Positions 21,501 through 29,365 of a DNA stretch of 64,000 nt are shown here, piece by piece. Every line of letters begins with the position of its first letter. Within the stretch, counting starts at the first letter, position 1. The stretch comes from Aliiglaciecola sp. LCG003 (GTDB lineage: Bacteria; Pseudomonadota; Gammaproteobacteria; Enterobacterales; Alteromonadaceae): NCBI RefSeq assembly GCF_030316135.1, contig NZ_CP128185.1:496001-560000 (forward strand). The letters run 5' to 3'. The position numbers were made by a program, and so were the translations under genes. The notes below the pieces were generated by a model, which was not told the DNA's origin, did no database searches, and saw nothing but the letters and a program-made list of their open reading frames with translations.

Positions 21501-21903
21501 TATTGGACAAACCACCACGGTCGGAACTAAATGCGATTTTTTTACCATTAGGGCTGACCGCCGGATGAATGTTCCAAGCAAAATCTTGCGTGAGTGCTCT
21601 GGCTTTGCCACCACTGGCGTCCACAATAAATAAATCCCCTAGGGTGTCGAACACCATATTCTTGCCATCAGGCGTAATATCCAAACTGGCCCAGGTGACT
21701 TCATCAGTTTCAATATCTAACGAGGAAAGATCAAATGGGGGATTTAACACATCCCATTTTTGGGACTCTTCTTTTGCGGTTTTTTCGATTTCAGCATCTT
21801 CGATTTCAGTCTCAGATTGTAACCCGATTGCCGAAAATGACGAGCCTAGAAAAAAGCTGAGCAGCAGCGCACGGAATTTAAAAGTGGCGAAGTATTGTTT
21901 CAT
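18544..21903 (-). CDS. Secreted beta-propeller/amidohydrolase fusion protein
   Basis: Very large exported metal-dependent hydrolase of about 1119 residues. An N-terminal signal peptide precedes a long WD40-like (PD40/TolB-type) propeller, about residues 70-650 of the longest frame, with many SPDGK-type blade motifs. The C-terminal amidohydrolase domain holds the metal ligands THAHG (His752, His754 of the longest frame), a possible bridging lysine in VKSYNQP, and later His residues in LEHSLP and VHIGAHGQ. The tail GSIEAGKVADLVVIDGD is typical of imidazolonepropionase/prolidase-like enzymes. The start at 21903 is preferred (signal peptide MKQYF..., GGA upstream); the frame could begin at 21915. 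Likely a periplasmic peptidase or amidase; substrate unknown. Confidence 0.85.
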   Translation of the reverse strand: MKQYFATFKFRALLLSFFLGSSFSAIGLQSETEIEDAEIEKTAKEESQKWDVLNPPFDLSSLDIETDEVTWASLDITPDGKNMVFDTLGDLFIVDASGGKARALTQDFAWNIHPAVSPNGKKIAFSSDRGGLSNIWLMNIDGTDLKQVTKEKNNIMHSPKWSPDGQYILATKGIMSSRSIPAGEVWMYHHSGGEGIQIKARVNGKKDQKNIADPVFSPDGKYVYFTQDITSGSRFSYNRDPLKSIFAITRYDMEKGDEERFISGTGGAIVPTPSPDGKQLAFIKRIKNKTALFVKNLTDGSEKALYMDLERDMQEGFGSEGYFAYFDWTPDGTHLVFWTAGKFHKLEVKSGELSTIPVSLNTKMHYADAVRFDVDVAPDKFKVKMIRWAQKSPNGKTILFQALGKLYIKDVKSGKVKRLTKQNEHDEYFPRYSNDGKKIIYTTWNDQDLGSIRIVSASGGKGKAINKNPGHFVEPSFSLDGELVTYRKITGGYLLSPKWSVEPGIYVANLDEGTHTRVSQSGVAPHFAGNNERVYFTTVVGGTAYTETQLVSVDIHGEDKREHLYGADKVSEYRLSHDGKWIAFVHQYNAYVAPFMETGKRQNIGPTSTSVPVKQVSSRAGEYLTWHPNNKTLSWYHGPYYFERDLKDAYAFLPDSPETLPEPVTEGIDLSFEYQADKPSGYKALVGGNVVTMRDANNQQEVIQNGVIIIKGNRIESVGKAADVAIPEGAEVVDISGKTVIPGLIDTHAHGAQGSDEIIPQQNWSQYSNLAFGVTTIHDPSNDTTEIFSAAELQKAGKIVAPRIFSTGTILYGAEGLGYKAIIKSLDDAKYHLQRMKDVGAISVKSYNQPRRDQRQQVLAAARELGMMVVPEGGGKLQQNLTMLVDGHTGLEHSLPIEKGYNDLTALWAATEFGYTPTFVVSYGGLMGEEYWYDRTEVWKNERLMRYTPNFIVDRRSIRRPTAPDNQYNHFNVASYAKILRDKGVSVHIGAHGQREGLAAHWELWIMEQGGFTPWEALRGGTIDGAKHLGMDKQIGSIEAGKVADLVVIDGDVLSDLKRSEYVQYTVINGRIYDAATMNEVGSKKQRQAFFFEEDNQAFMPKETATKMHEKAKRHKWVH

Positions 21904-22290
21904 TGCATGTTCCATATTTTTATTATTTGTAATATGACATATTCATCCAATAGATTAACAGCTTGGCCAGCAATAAAGGTTGTTACAGCACATGTAGTCG
22001 AACATGGGTTAATTCAACATGTATCGCTGATTACAAGTTTGCCGATTCTATAGATAAGCAAATTAATCTGGTGGATTTTCATTACTATACGATAAAAAAG
22101 CGGGAGGAAGATCGAATGCCATGCTTTTGGGCTAAATTTAAACTGTTTAATAAGGCAACTTTAGTTAACACTTTCGGCTGTAAAGCGCTTTAGAGATTCT
22201 GATTAACGACGAGTATGTTGTTAACTCTCCGCTATTTTAAATCCTCCTAATCCTATACAGCACAGGGTTTTATCGTTATCTAGATTTTCG
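21904..22290. other. Intergenic region with one possible 25-codon ORF
   Basis: About 390 bases without a recognised gene. On the plus strand 22116-22193 is a 25-codon frame (starts MPCFWAKFKL) with a strong GGAGG ribosome binding site 8 bases upstream. Coding status is uncertain. No terminator or repeat is obvious. Confidence 0.3.
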
Positions 22291-23196
22291 TTAGGTATCT
22301 AGAAGAGCAAGCAGGTCACCGGTTATCGGATAGCCGGTTAATCGTTCGAAATGGATAAACATTGGACTCGGATTTGCTTCAAGGAAGAAGTAACTACCCG
22401 TTGAATCACGACGCCAATCTATCGCGGACCAAGCCATACCTAGTCTCTCTGTTATGACTCGAGCGAGTTTTGCGATGTGTGAGGGGGTTTTTATCGGCAG
22501 GTGTTGTGCTTCTGCCTCTAACCTGAAGTCGACCTTTTCACTGATTATTTCCGCGCTATAAACATGTTTATCGATTACGAAGGTACGGATGTTGGTGCCT
22601 GAAATATAGCGCTGCAGTGTAACAGGTGCATAGCGCAACACTCTTCGTAGTCTCTCAGGTTCAATCAGATCGCTATTAACTAGCGCAGCGTGTGCGCCAC
22701 CATAGACGGGTTTAAAGAGAACTTGTGAAAATTGTTGGTAGAAATCTCGAATGCGCTCCGGATGATTTCCTATATAGGTTTCCGGAATACTTGCCCCACT
22801 TTTTGCTGCAATACTTAGTTGCCTAGGTTTCACTTTGTGACCGTCAAATACCTGCCAGGAATTGACCCAGCGAATGCGCTTATCCTCTAAAAATGTTCGC
22901 AGTAGGCTGTTACTATCATTTTGCGCAATCTGATTAATTGGCGTATGAGTACCTTGTCCAAGCAGTGGTTGATTTATTGTACTCCAAAATACGCTGCGTA
23001 TATCTGCAAATGAATATTCCGCTGTTTCCAGACAAAGCGAGCCACTTTCCTTATAGGGATCCCAACTGATGCAGTGATTATCAGGGAATTTTGCTGTATC
23101 AAACAAATCTGCTTCTATACCGCTTAGCTGACAGGCTTTTAGCATGTGTAAGGCGTGGCAGTCATTACTTGCCCCGAGGATAATTGCGACTGACAT
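22291..23196 (-). CDS. ATP-grasp ligase, putative RiPP (graspetide-type) maturase
   Basis: ATP-grasp enzyme of about 301 residues from the start at 23196, which has AAGGAAG 5 bases upstream (the frame extends further to 23310 without support). Residues 1-100 form the variable N-terminal domain; WVNSWQVFDGHKVKPRQL and IPETYIGN match the pre-ATP-grasp region of RimK/MvdC/MvdD-like enzymes. Nucleotide- and metal-binding motifs are FKPVYGG (Lys162), QRYISGTNIR, AID (Asp260) and FLEANPSP (Glu273, Asn275). It is the last gene of an operon with a double-glycine precursor peptide, an HTH protein and a C39 ABC exporter. This suggests it activates carboxylates of the precursor to form ester or amide links. 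The family is clear; the reaction is inferred from context. Confidence 0.8.
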   Translation of the reverse strand: MSVAIILGASNDCHALHMLKACQLSGIEADLFDTAKFPDNHCISWDPYKESGSLCLETAEYSFADIRSVFWSTINQPLLGQGTHTPINQIAQNDSNSLLRTFLEDKRIRWVNSWQVFDGHKVKPRQLSIAAKSGASIPETYIGNHPERIRDFYQQFSQVLFKPVYGGAHAALVNSDLIEPERLRRVLRYAPVTLQRYISGTNIRTFVIDKHVYSAEIISEKVDFRLEAEAQHLPIKTPSHIAKLARVITERLGMAWSAIDWRRDSTGSYFFLEANPSPMFIHFERLTGYPITGDLLALLDT

Positions 23197-23278
23197 AGTT
23201 CTTCCTTGAAATTGCCCTGTTGAATTGATTGGCGACGTCAGCCCAGTAAATCCAATCTGGGCTGACAATTCGGTCAGC

Positions 23279-23461
23279 TTAATACCAGAAGCCGCCGCCT
23301 TCTTCCCCAATTGCTAGCGTCGAGCCTAACTCCGGCTTTACTGGTGGGGTTGGGGATCTAGGATCTCTCTCTACTAGCTTAGAGCCTAACGACCCTGCGC
23401 CTGAGATTAAATCAGTAGTACATTCGTTGAGTTCCGTTTTCTGAGTGAATGGATGTTCCAT
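23279..23461 (-). CDS. RiPP/bacteriocin-like precursor peptide with double-glycine-type leader
   Basis: 60-residue peptide starting with a good ribosome binding site (AAGGA, 7-base spacing). The leader contains Leu11, Ile19 and a Gly21-Ala22 pair (ELNECTTDLISGA). Leu at -12, Ile at -4 and Gly-Ala at -2/-1 match the leaders cut by C39 peptidases. The predicted mature part, residues 23-60, has no cysteine, five acidic residues (E31, D33, E44, E53, E54), two lysines and six Ser/Thr. It contains a proline-rich stretch SPTPPVKPE and ends in GEEGGGFWY. It lies 82 bases upstream of the ATP-grasp gene in the same operon. No similarity to a known core is recognised; the precursor role is inferred from leader and context. 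Confidence 0.72.
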   Translation of the reverse strand: MEHPFTQKTELNECTTDLISGAGSLGSKLVERDPRSPTPPVKPELGSTLAIGEEGGGFWY

Positions 23462-23582
23462 ATCATTTTCCTTGTATTACTAGGTTAATTATTGCCACAC
23501 ACCATGTGATAGCATGTTAAGTATGGACTGTATTCCTCGAATTGTTAGTCTAGGCCAGTCCAGTTCTACCGTGAAATTATGC

Positions 23583-23807
23583 TCAGATTGCCTGATTGTA
23601 AAAATCAGGAAACAGGGTCTTTAGCATCTTTCTATTGCTCACCGTGAGCTTCTTGAAAATATTGGTACAGTGAAATTTGACCGTTCGCTCACTAATAAAT
23701 AGCTGATCTGCTATAGAGCGATTGGTTAATCCCTGACAGACTTTATCTGCCACTTGAGCTTCCCTTTTAGAAAGCTTTTTGTTAGTTGATGTTGTTGTCT
23801 TTTCCAT
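23583..23807 (-). CDS. Stand-alone LuxR/GerE-type HTH regulator
   Basis: 74-residue protein that is essentially one GerE/LuxR-type helix-turn-helix domain: LSKREAQVADKVCQGLTNRSIADQL, then FISERTVKFHCTNIFKKL. No receiver or autoinducer domain is attached. It lies between the exporter and the precursor genes, 30 bases downstream of the ABC gene, with its own AAGGA ribosome binding site. A GerE-family single-domain protein could bind DNA as a dimer and control the operon or the precursor transcript; this is inference. Possible leader sequences for such control lie in the 121 bases between it and the precursor gene. Confidence 0.82.
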   Translation of the reverse strand: MEKTTTSTNKKLSKREAQVADKVCQGLTNRSIADQLFISERTVKFHCTNIFKKLTVSNRKMLKTLFPDFYNQAI

Positions 23808-23836
23808 CTGATTTTTCCTTAAATAATTGAAATGGA

Positions 23837-25999
23837 TTAGGGCTGTTTTACCGACCAGGTGATGTCGACTAATTGTCCTTTATCTAAGCGCAGGATGCGG
23901 TCAGCACTGGCGATAGTTTGCGGACGATGAGCGACGATTACCCGGGTGATCGATAACTGTTTAATATGATTATTGATAGCGGCTTCATTGAGCACATCTA
24001 AATGGCTGGTGGCTTCATCTAAAAATAAAATTGCGGGGTCTTTGTATAAGGCTCTGGCAAGTATTATGCGTTGCTTTTGACCACCACTGAGACTGGTTCC
24101 CATATCTCCTACCAACGTGTTGTATTGCATGCTGGCAGCCATAATATCTTCGTGGACACAGGCTAAGTGAGCGCAAAATACAACCTTTTGCATGTCTATC
24201 TCAGAATTGAAGCATGCGATGTTGTCGGCTATCGTGCCGTTGAGTAACTGATCTTCTTGCAGTACTCCAGCGATACGCTGGCGGTATTGCGGCAACTGAG
24301 TTAAGGGTGTTTCGTCTACTAGTATTAGCCCGTTGGATGGCTGAAGCAAGCCCATCATACACTTTAACAATGTACTTTTTCCGCATCCGCTTGGGCCTGT
24401 TATGGCGATGGTCTGACCCTGAGGAATATCGATATGAAGATTGGAAAATACATCACTGTCCAACTGACTAAACCTGAAGCTCAAATCTGTCAGTTGAATA
24501 TTGCCTTGGATTGACTTGTTCACGGCAATTAAGTCAGGACTGCTAGCATGTTGTGGATGATTAATTAGGGGATCTATGGGGGTATAAACGATATCGGCAA
24601 GTCGATCAAAGTGCAGTTCCAGCATTCTGAATTCTATCCACTTTTCAATCAGGCTATCCATTGCCGAGATAAAGCGCCCTTTGTAACTGATAAAAGCGTA
24701 TAGCATGCCAACACTAAAGAGGCTGTCGGTTACCGCAAGTGCGGCAAAGTAAATAACGATGATGTTTTCCACCCCAAACAGGAATTTGTTGGCGGTATCA
24801 AAGCCTATTCCCCACTTGCTTAAGCGGATATCTTTGTTCATGGATTCGGCCAATTTATTCTGCCACTGGCTTTGGCGGTCAGACTCCTTAGCAAATAGTT
24901 TTATGGTTTGAATAGCACGTACCGACTCCATGAAATGACTGTTCTCTTTGGCGGCTGAGACAATATTTTCTTCACTGAGTCGGCGTAATGGGCGATAAAA
25001 TAAAACCCGCAGCAGTGCATATAAAATGACAACGGCAATAACGATAAGGGTGAGTTTCGGGTCATACAAAAACATCACTATCAGAGTTAGAAGAGCCATT
25101 AACCCATCTACCATCACTGTCACTAAACCTGTCGTAAGTAAATCTCGTATGCTCTGCAAAGAACCAAAACGAGAGACGACATCTCCCATGTGGCGTTTAG
25201 CAAAGTATTCCATGGGCAATTGTATCAAGTGCCTGAAGACATTAGCGGCCATCTGGATATTTAAGCGGCTGGACAGTTTCAGTATCACAATTTGCCGTAG
25301 GGCCGACGTGGCCGTATCCAAAATCATCATCAAACCAAATCCTAACGCAAGGATCAGTAATAAATTGATGTCTGAACGCAAAATCACATCGTCTACTACC
25401 GTTTGCATGTAATAGGGATGGACAATGGCAAAAAGTTGTAAGAATAAAGACAATAGAAATATGATTAGAAGCGAGCGTTTTAACCCGACGATACTCGACC
25501 AAAATTGGCCGATAGTTAAGGTTTGCTTTTCATGGCCTTTTTCAAAGGCAGTGGTGGGGGTTAATTCAAGCGCTACACCGGTAAACAATTTGTCAACTTC
25601 AGGCGGGCTCAAACTGCGCTCCCCCATAGCCGGATCTAGGATGATAATCTTGTGTTTGGTGACTTTTTTCAACACTACAAAATGCTTCATCTCCCAATGT
25701 AATATACAGGGCGTTTGGAGTTGTTCTAGTTGCTCCATCTCGAGACGCAAGGCCCGAGCGGATAAATTCATTTGTGTGGCGATTTGCATCAGTTGCTTAA
25801 GTGTCGAACCATGTGCTGAGATAGAAAATCGTCTGCGCAAACTCGCAAGGTCAGTCTGAAAACCATAGTAGCTGGTGATCATCGCCAAGCATGCCAAACC
25901 GCACTCGGTCGCTTCTGATTGCAAAATACAGGGTAACTTATTGCAATGGCCAAAATATAGCTGCGATTCTGGGCGGCTGACTGATTCGATAGCGGCCAT
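23837..25999 (-). CDS. Peptidase-containing ABC exporter (C39 domain, bacteriocin/RiPP type)
   Basis: 720-residue half-transporter that removes double-glycine leaders and exports the peptide across the inner membrane. Domains: C39 cysteine peptidase (about 20-150) with Gln27, catalytic Cys33 (SEATECGLAC), His106 (MKHFVVL) and Asp122 (ILDPAMG); ABC transmembrane region (about 165-460); ATPase (about 495-715) with Walker A GPSGCGKST, signature LSGGQ, Walker B ILFLDEATSHLD and H-loop IVAHR. All catalytic residues are intact. Its start codon overlaps the HlyD stop codon by one base (TAATG), so the two are probably translationally coupled. The tail of the operon encodes a matching precursor peptide. 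Confidence 0.95.
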   Translation of the reverse strand: MAAIESVSRPESQLYFGHCNKLPCILQSEATECGLACLAMITSYYGFQTDLASLRRRFSISAHGSTLKQLMQIATQMNLSARALRLEMEQLEQLQTPCILHWEMKHFVVLKKVTKHKIIILDPAMGERSLSPPEVDKLFTGVALELTPTTAFEKGHEKQTLTIGQFWSSIVGLKRSLLIIFLLSLFLQLFAIVHPYYMQTVVDDVILRSDINLLLILALGFGLMMILDTATSALRQIVILKLSSRLNIQMAANVFRHLIQLPMEYFAKRHMGDVVSRFGSLQSIRDLLTTGLVTVMVDGLMALLTLIVMFLYDPKLTLIVIAVVILYALLRVLFYRPLRRLSEENIVSAAKENSHFMESVRAIQTIKLFAKESDRQSQWQNKLAESMNKDIRLSKWGIGFDTANKFLFGVENIIVIYFAALAVTDSLFSVGMLYAFISYKGRFISAMDSLIEKWIEFRMLELHFDRLADIVYTPIDPLINHPQHASSPDLIAVNKSIQGNIQLTDLSFRFSQLDSDVFSNLHIDIPQGQTIAITGPSGCGKSTLLKCMMGLLQPSNGLILVDETPLTQLPQYRQRIAGVLQEDQLLNGTIADNIACFNSEIDMQKVVFCAHLACVHEDIMAASMQYNTLVGDMGTSLSGGQKQRIILARALYKDPAILFLDEATSHLDVLNEAAINNHIKQLSITRVIVAHRPQTIASADRILRLDKGQLVDITWSVKQP

Positions 26000-27252
26000 T
26001 ACATTCTGCCTCGTAAGCTAAGTAAAGGTTCGAAAATCCACTCCAGCAAACTGCGCTCGTCTAGTTGTACATCTGCAGATAGTGTCATTCCTGATTTCAA
26101 ATCTATGTTTTTGCCGTAGGCAGAAACTTGTTGGGATGAGAGAGTGGCGTGAACCAAGTAAACCGGCTCTTGAATGTTCACTGGCGTAGCGTGGACCTCG
26201 CCGGGGAGTATTATCGAATCCGAAACTTGGGTAACTTCACCTGCATATAAACCAAATTTTTGATAAGGAAATCCATCATAGCGAATTTCTAATTTCTGAC
26301 CCGGCGCAATAAAGCCCGCGGCGCGCACAGAGACTAATAGTTTTGCTTGAATATCAGTATCATCAGGTACTATGGATAGCAGCGGCACTGTGGCGTCTAT
26401 TCTTTGTCCTTGGTACGCTTGTAAGTTTGACACCGTACCAGCTCTGCTTGCTTTAATAATATGCCCTTGTTGACTGCTCAGTTGAGTTACCTTTAATGAC
26501 AGTTCACTGAGGTGAGCTTTTAACTGGTTCACATCATCCTGATGGGATTGGGGTAGGGTAACCAACTGACTTTCTAGTATTTGTTGCTGATTAACTCTCT
26601 GAATCTGTTCACGCAGTAAAGCCTGTTCTTCGCTTTGTAACGCCAGCTGTTGCTCTTCGAGTTTATCCAATTCAATATTAGCAATGTGGCCATTGGCGTT
26701 GATCCCGCGGTAACTTATTATTCGCGCTTTTAATAGGGTTTGGCGTTTTGTTAACGTATCTATTTGGGCAGATAAACTGAATAGGTCGTCTTTCGCTGCG
26801 GCTAGTTTTAATTTCGCATTGGCCAGAGCTACATTGTGTAAAGACTGGCTAGTTTCAAGTTGTGCATATACCAGCTTTTGCTGGGTTGAATATTCATCCA
26901 ACAAGGTTTTTTCAAGATTCGAGCCGTCACTTAAGGTGCGATCCCCCTGGATGACTACCAACTCTTGACCTGCGGTGACAGACTGACCTTCACTTACCAG
27001 TACCTGCTTAATTCTGCCATTGGCACTTTGCGGAAAGATTTTCACTACGCCATTTGACGGCTCCAGCCAGCCACTGACTGTTTCTTGTCGAGCATATTGA
27101 CTCCCCACCAACCACACAAACACAGCAACTAGCCAAATAAATACACAGGATGTAACTATCACTATTGAGGTGCTGGGGATCAGCAGTACCTCACCATGCA
27201 ATCGATCCTGTTGGTGCTCCAGTGCACGTTGTCTAAATAGCCCTTCTTGCAT
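25999..27252 (-). CDS. HlyD-family membrane fusion protein (peptide export adaptor)
   Basis: 417-residue periplasmic adaptor. A single N-terminal membrane helix (about 29-51, SIVIVTSCVFIWLVAVFVWL) follows a short cytoplasmic tail. Then come a lipoyl half-motif (GRIKQVLVSEGQSVTAGQ), a long coiled-coil hairpin (about 130-255) and the second lipoyl/beta-barrel region (IIKASRAGTVSNLQAYQGQ). It would link the C39 ABC exporter to an outer-membrane channel such as TolC, which is not encoded here. First gene of the five-gene minus-strand operon. The closest architecture is that of adaptors for colicin V-type and RiPP exporters (CvaA/LagE-like). Confidence 0.92.
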   Translation of the reverse strand: MQEGLFRQRALEHQQDRLHGEVLLIPSTSIVIVTSCVFIWLVAVFVWLVGSQYARQETVSGWLEPSNGVVKIFPQSANGRIKQVLVSEGQSVTAGQELVVIQGDRTLSDGSNLEKTLLDEYSTQQKLVYAQLETSQSLHNVALANAKLKLAAAKDDLFSLSAQIDTLTKRQTLLKARIISYRGINANGHIANIELDKLEEQQLALQSEEQALLREQIQRVNQQQILESQLVTLPQSHQDDVNQLKAHLSELSLKVTQLSSQQGHIIKASRAGTVSNLQAYQGQRIDATVPLLSIVPDDTDIQAKLLVSVRAAGFIAPGQKLEIRYDGFPYQKFGLYAGEVTQVSDSIILPGEVHATPVNIQEPVYLVHATLSSQQVSAYGKNIDLKSGMTLSADVQLDERSLLEWIFEPLLSLRGRM

Positions 27253-27883
27253 AAAATTAACCTGCTCAATGCTGACAGCTTGTTAACTGACATTTTCTGG
27301 GGTGGTTGCCCCAACACATTGTGTTAAGTTGAAAAGGTAAAGTTCTCCATCCTTGGATTTACCGCTCCTTGTGCAAAAAATACGATGTGGACATCACCAT
27401 CAGCGTGATATTTGTCATCCTTGACTAAGCACAGATAAGCGATCTGTGACTGAGTCTACATTGTGCATTCTTGCGAGGTCTCCTTACCTAAATCCTTCAT
27501 CCTTGTTGCTTCCATGCAGTGACAATGTCATTGACGGTTTGGCCATCCTGACCTTGCGTTTTATTGACTTTGCGCACCTTTTTGTAGTCACAACCTTCCG
27601 TGGTTGTTCCTTTTGCTTCTCAGTCCGTTTGAGAAGCTGTCATTTTCCGTAATGACCATTGGAGACTAAAACATGGGTTATTTTATGCGTTGTAGGAATC
27701 GGGCAAAAACATGCAGGAATAGGACAACATCTAGCTTGAAGGAATAATTCGAGCAGGTGAAATGTAAAATTGGGTATGAAGGATATAGTTTTGGGACATG
27801 CTGAGCACCCACCAAAATTACACCGACCTGAATGAGGTTAAATCGGCAGCTATAGCTTGATACTCACTGGAGAGATAGGTTGC
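27253..27883. other. Gene-poor leader region upstream of the RiPP operon, with probable gene remnants
   Basis: About 630 bases. A small hairpin TGGGG/CCCCA lies at 27298-27313. On the minus strand there are two stretches that read like protein: 27497-27643 (starts MTASQTD, then an in-frame TGA, then ends in VTAWKQQG) and 27324-27455 (no start codon; ends in MENFTFST). They look like decayed small genes rather than functional ones. No confident promoter was found. Confidence 0.3.
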
Positions 27884-28192
27884 TTAAAATTTAAGTTTAC
27901 CGCTGAGAATATCTTTGTACATTACCCAGTCTGCCGCGAGGCTATAGAAGGGATATTGAAAAGTTGCGGGTTTATTATGTTCAAAAAAGAAATGACCCAC
28001 CCAGGCGAAACCGTACCCTAACAGGGGAATAAACAGCAGTAACATCCATTGCTGAGTAAAAATAGCAGTAAGAAGGGTCACCAATACCAAAGTCGAACCA
28101 ACGAAGTGTAGTCGCCGACAGGTTAAATTTTGATGTTCCTGAAGATAAAAGGGGTAAAACTCATCGAAACTGACGAACTGTTTAGTTGACAT
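27884..28192 (-). CDS. Mpo1-like / DUF962 small membrane protein
   Basis: 102-residue membrane protein of the DUF962 family. It has the family pattern: early RRLHFVG, two closely spaced hydrophobic helices (about 31-66), then GHFFFEHNKPATF and a C-terminal DWVMYKDI segment. The yeast relative Mpo1 is an iron-dependent dioxygenase in fatty-acid alpha-oxidation and uses conserved histidines of this kind. Whether the bacterial protein has that activity is unknown. Monocistronic, divergent from the cnoX gene. Confidence 0.85.
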   Translation of the reverse strand: MSTKQFVSFDEFYPFYLQEHQNLTCRRLHFVGSTLVLVTLLTAIFTQQWMLLLFIPLLGYGFAWVGHFFFEHNKPATFQYPFYSLAADWVMYKDILSGKLKF

Positions 28193-28380
28193 AAAACGCC
28201 TTGGATACTCTCGATAAACTAGGATTAAAATCCTAGCACAACCGTTTACGGTAAATTGTCGCTTAGTTAACAGTTCAACAAAAAATCACGGTGACAGCAA
28301 GCTGAAATTGATATTGGTTTTCACGTATACTATCCCCACTTATTAATTCAGCCACCTAATTAGCAGCAAAAGAGTAGCCA

Positions 28381-29226
28381 ATGCAGAATGTCGTAAATCT
28401 TAATATTGAAAATTTTCAGCAAATTATCATTGAACAATCAAAGCATAAACATGTTTTAGTAGACTTTTGGGCTCCCAATCTTGAAATGTGTGAAGAGCTT
28501 TCTCCAATTTTGCAAAAATTGGCTTCACAGCATGCTGAGCACTTGATTTATGCAAGAGTTAATTGTGAGCAAGAGCAGCAGATTGCTTCACAGTTCGGTA
28601 TTCGCAGCTTGCCAACAGTAATCTTGGTTAAAGATGGCCAGCCGGTGGATGGGTTCGCGGGCCCACAAATGGAAGAACAAATTCAAGAAATGCTTGAGAA
28701 GCATTTGCCCAATGCTGAAGATGGTTTGTATGAGAAAGCTGTAGCAAATGTCAATTTAGGCGACTACCAAGCCGCCTTTAGTGACGCAAAGCAGGCTCAT
28801 GATCTTGATCCTAAACGCGCTGATATCGCAGTCTTGTTAGCAGACTGCTATGTGGAGTTGGGTAATATAAATCAAGCTAAAATTCTTCTGGAAACTGTCA
28901 CTTTAGTCGATCAAAATGGTTATTATCATAGCGTTCAGGGTAAGGTTGAATTGGCCGAACAGGCCGCAGAATCCCCTGAAATCAAGCAGTTGCAAAAGCA
29001 GTTGGAGCAAGAGCCTGATAACATGCAAGTGAAGGTGGATCTTGCCATACAACTTCAACAAGCTAATCAGCCTGAAGAAGCGCTTGATTTATTGTTCTCA
29101 GTTTTAGCCAAAGATCTCAATTTTGGTGAGGCAAAAAAGTTTACCTTAGATATGATCAATGCGATGCCAGATGGGGATCCGTTAAAGTCCAAAGCTAGAC
29201 GAAAAATGTATAGTTTGCTCTACTAA
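28381..29226 (+). CDS. cnoX: Thioredoxin-fold/TPR co-chaperone, CnoX (YbbN)-like
   Basis: 281-residue protein: N-terminal thioredoxin domain (about 5-110, VLVDFWAP, cis-Pro in RSLPTVIL) and C-terminal tetratricopeptide repeats (about 115-280). The redox motif WCxxC is degenerate: the first Cys is replaced by Leu34 (NLEMC, only Cys37 kept), so it cannot act as an ordinary disulfide reductase. E. coli CnoX also lacks the first cysteine and works as a chaperedoxin handing substrates to GroEL and DnaK. A terminator shared with gppA follows. Confidence 0.87.
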   Translation: MQNVVNLNIENFQQIIIEQSKHKHVLVDFWAPNLEMCEELSPILQKLASQHAEHLIYARVNCEQEQQIASQFGIRSLPTVILVKDGQPVDGFAGPQMEEQIQEMLEKHLPNAEDGLYEKAVANVNLGDYQAAFSDAKQAHDLDPKRADIAVLLADCYVELGNINQAKILLETVTLVDQNGYYHSVQGKVELAEQAAESPEIKQLQKQLEQEPDNMQVKVDLAIQLQQANQPEEALDLLFSVLAKDLNFGEAKKFTLDMINAMPDGDPLKSKARRKMYSLLY

Positions 29227-29296
29227 GTCGGGGCTAGACAAGATCGGATTTTACCAAGTTTGGGCCTGTAAAAAGACGCGGGTAATGGGTAATACG

Positions 29297-29321
29297 AAAA
29301 AGGGCCAGCGGCCCTTTTTTT
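29297..29321. terminator. Bidirectional terminator between cnoX and gppA
   Basis: A-run, GGGCC (29302-29306), a 3-base loop, GGCCC (29310-29314) and a T-run. It can terminate both convergent genes. Confidence 0.8.
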
Positions 29322-29365
29322 AGAATTTAAATTGCTTAACGATGCAAATAATACACTTGCCAGGG

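Noticed and set aside
27446-27652. 68-codon plus-strand ORF upstream of the RiPP operon
   Set aside because: No ribosome binding site, odd composition, and the opposite strand reads more like old coding sequence.
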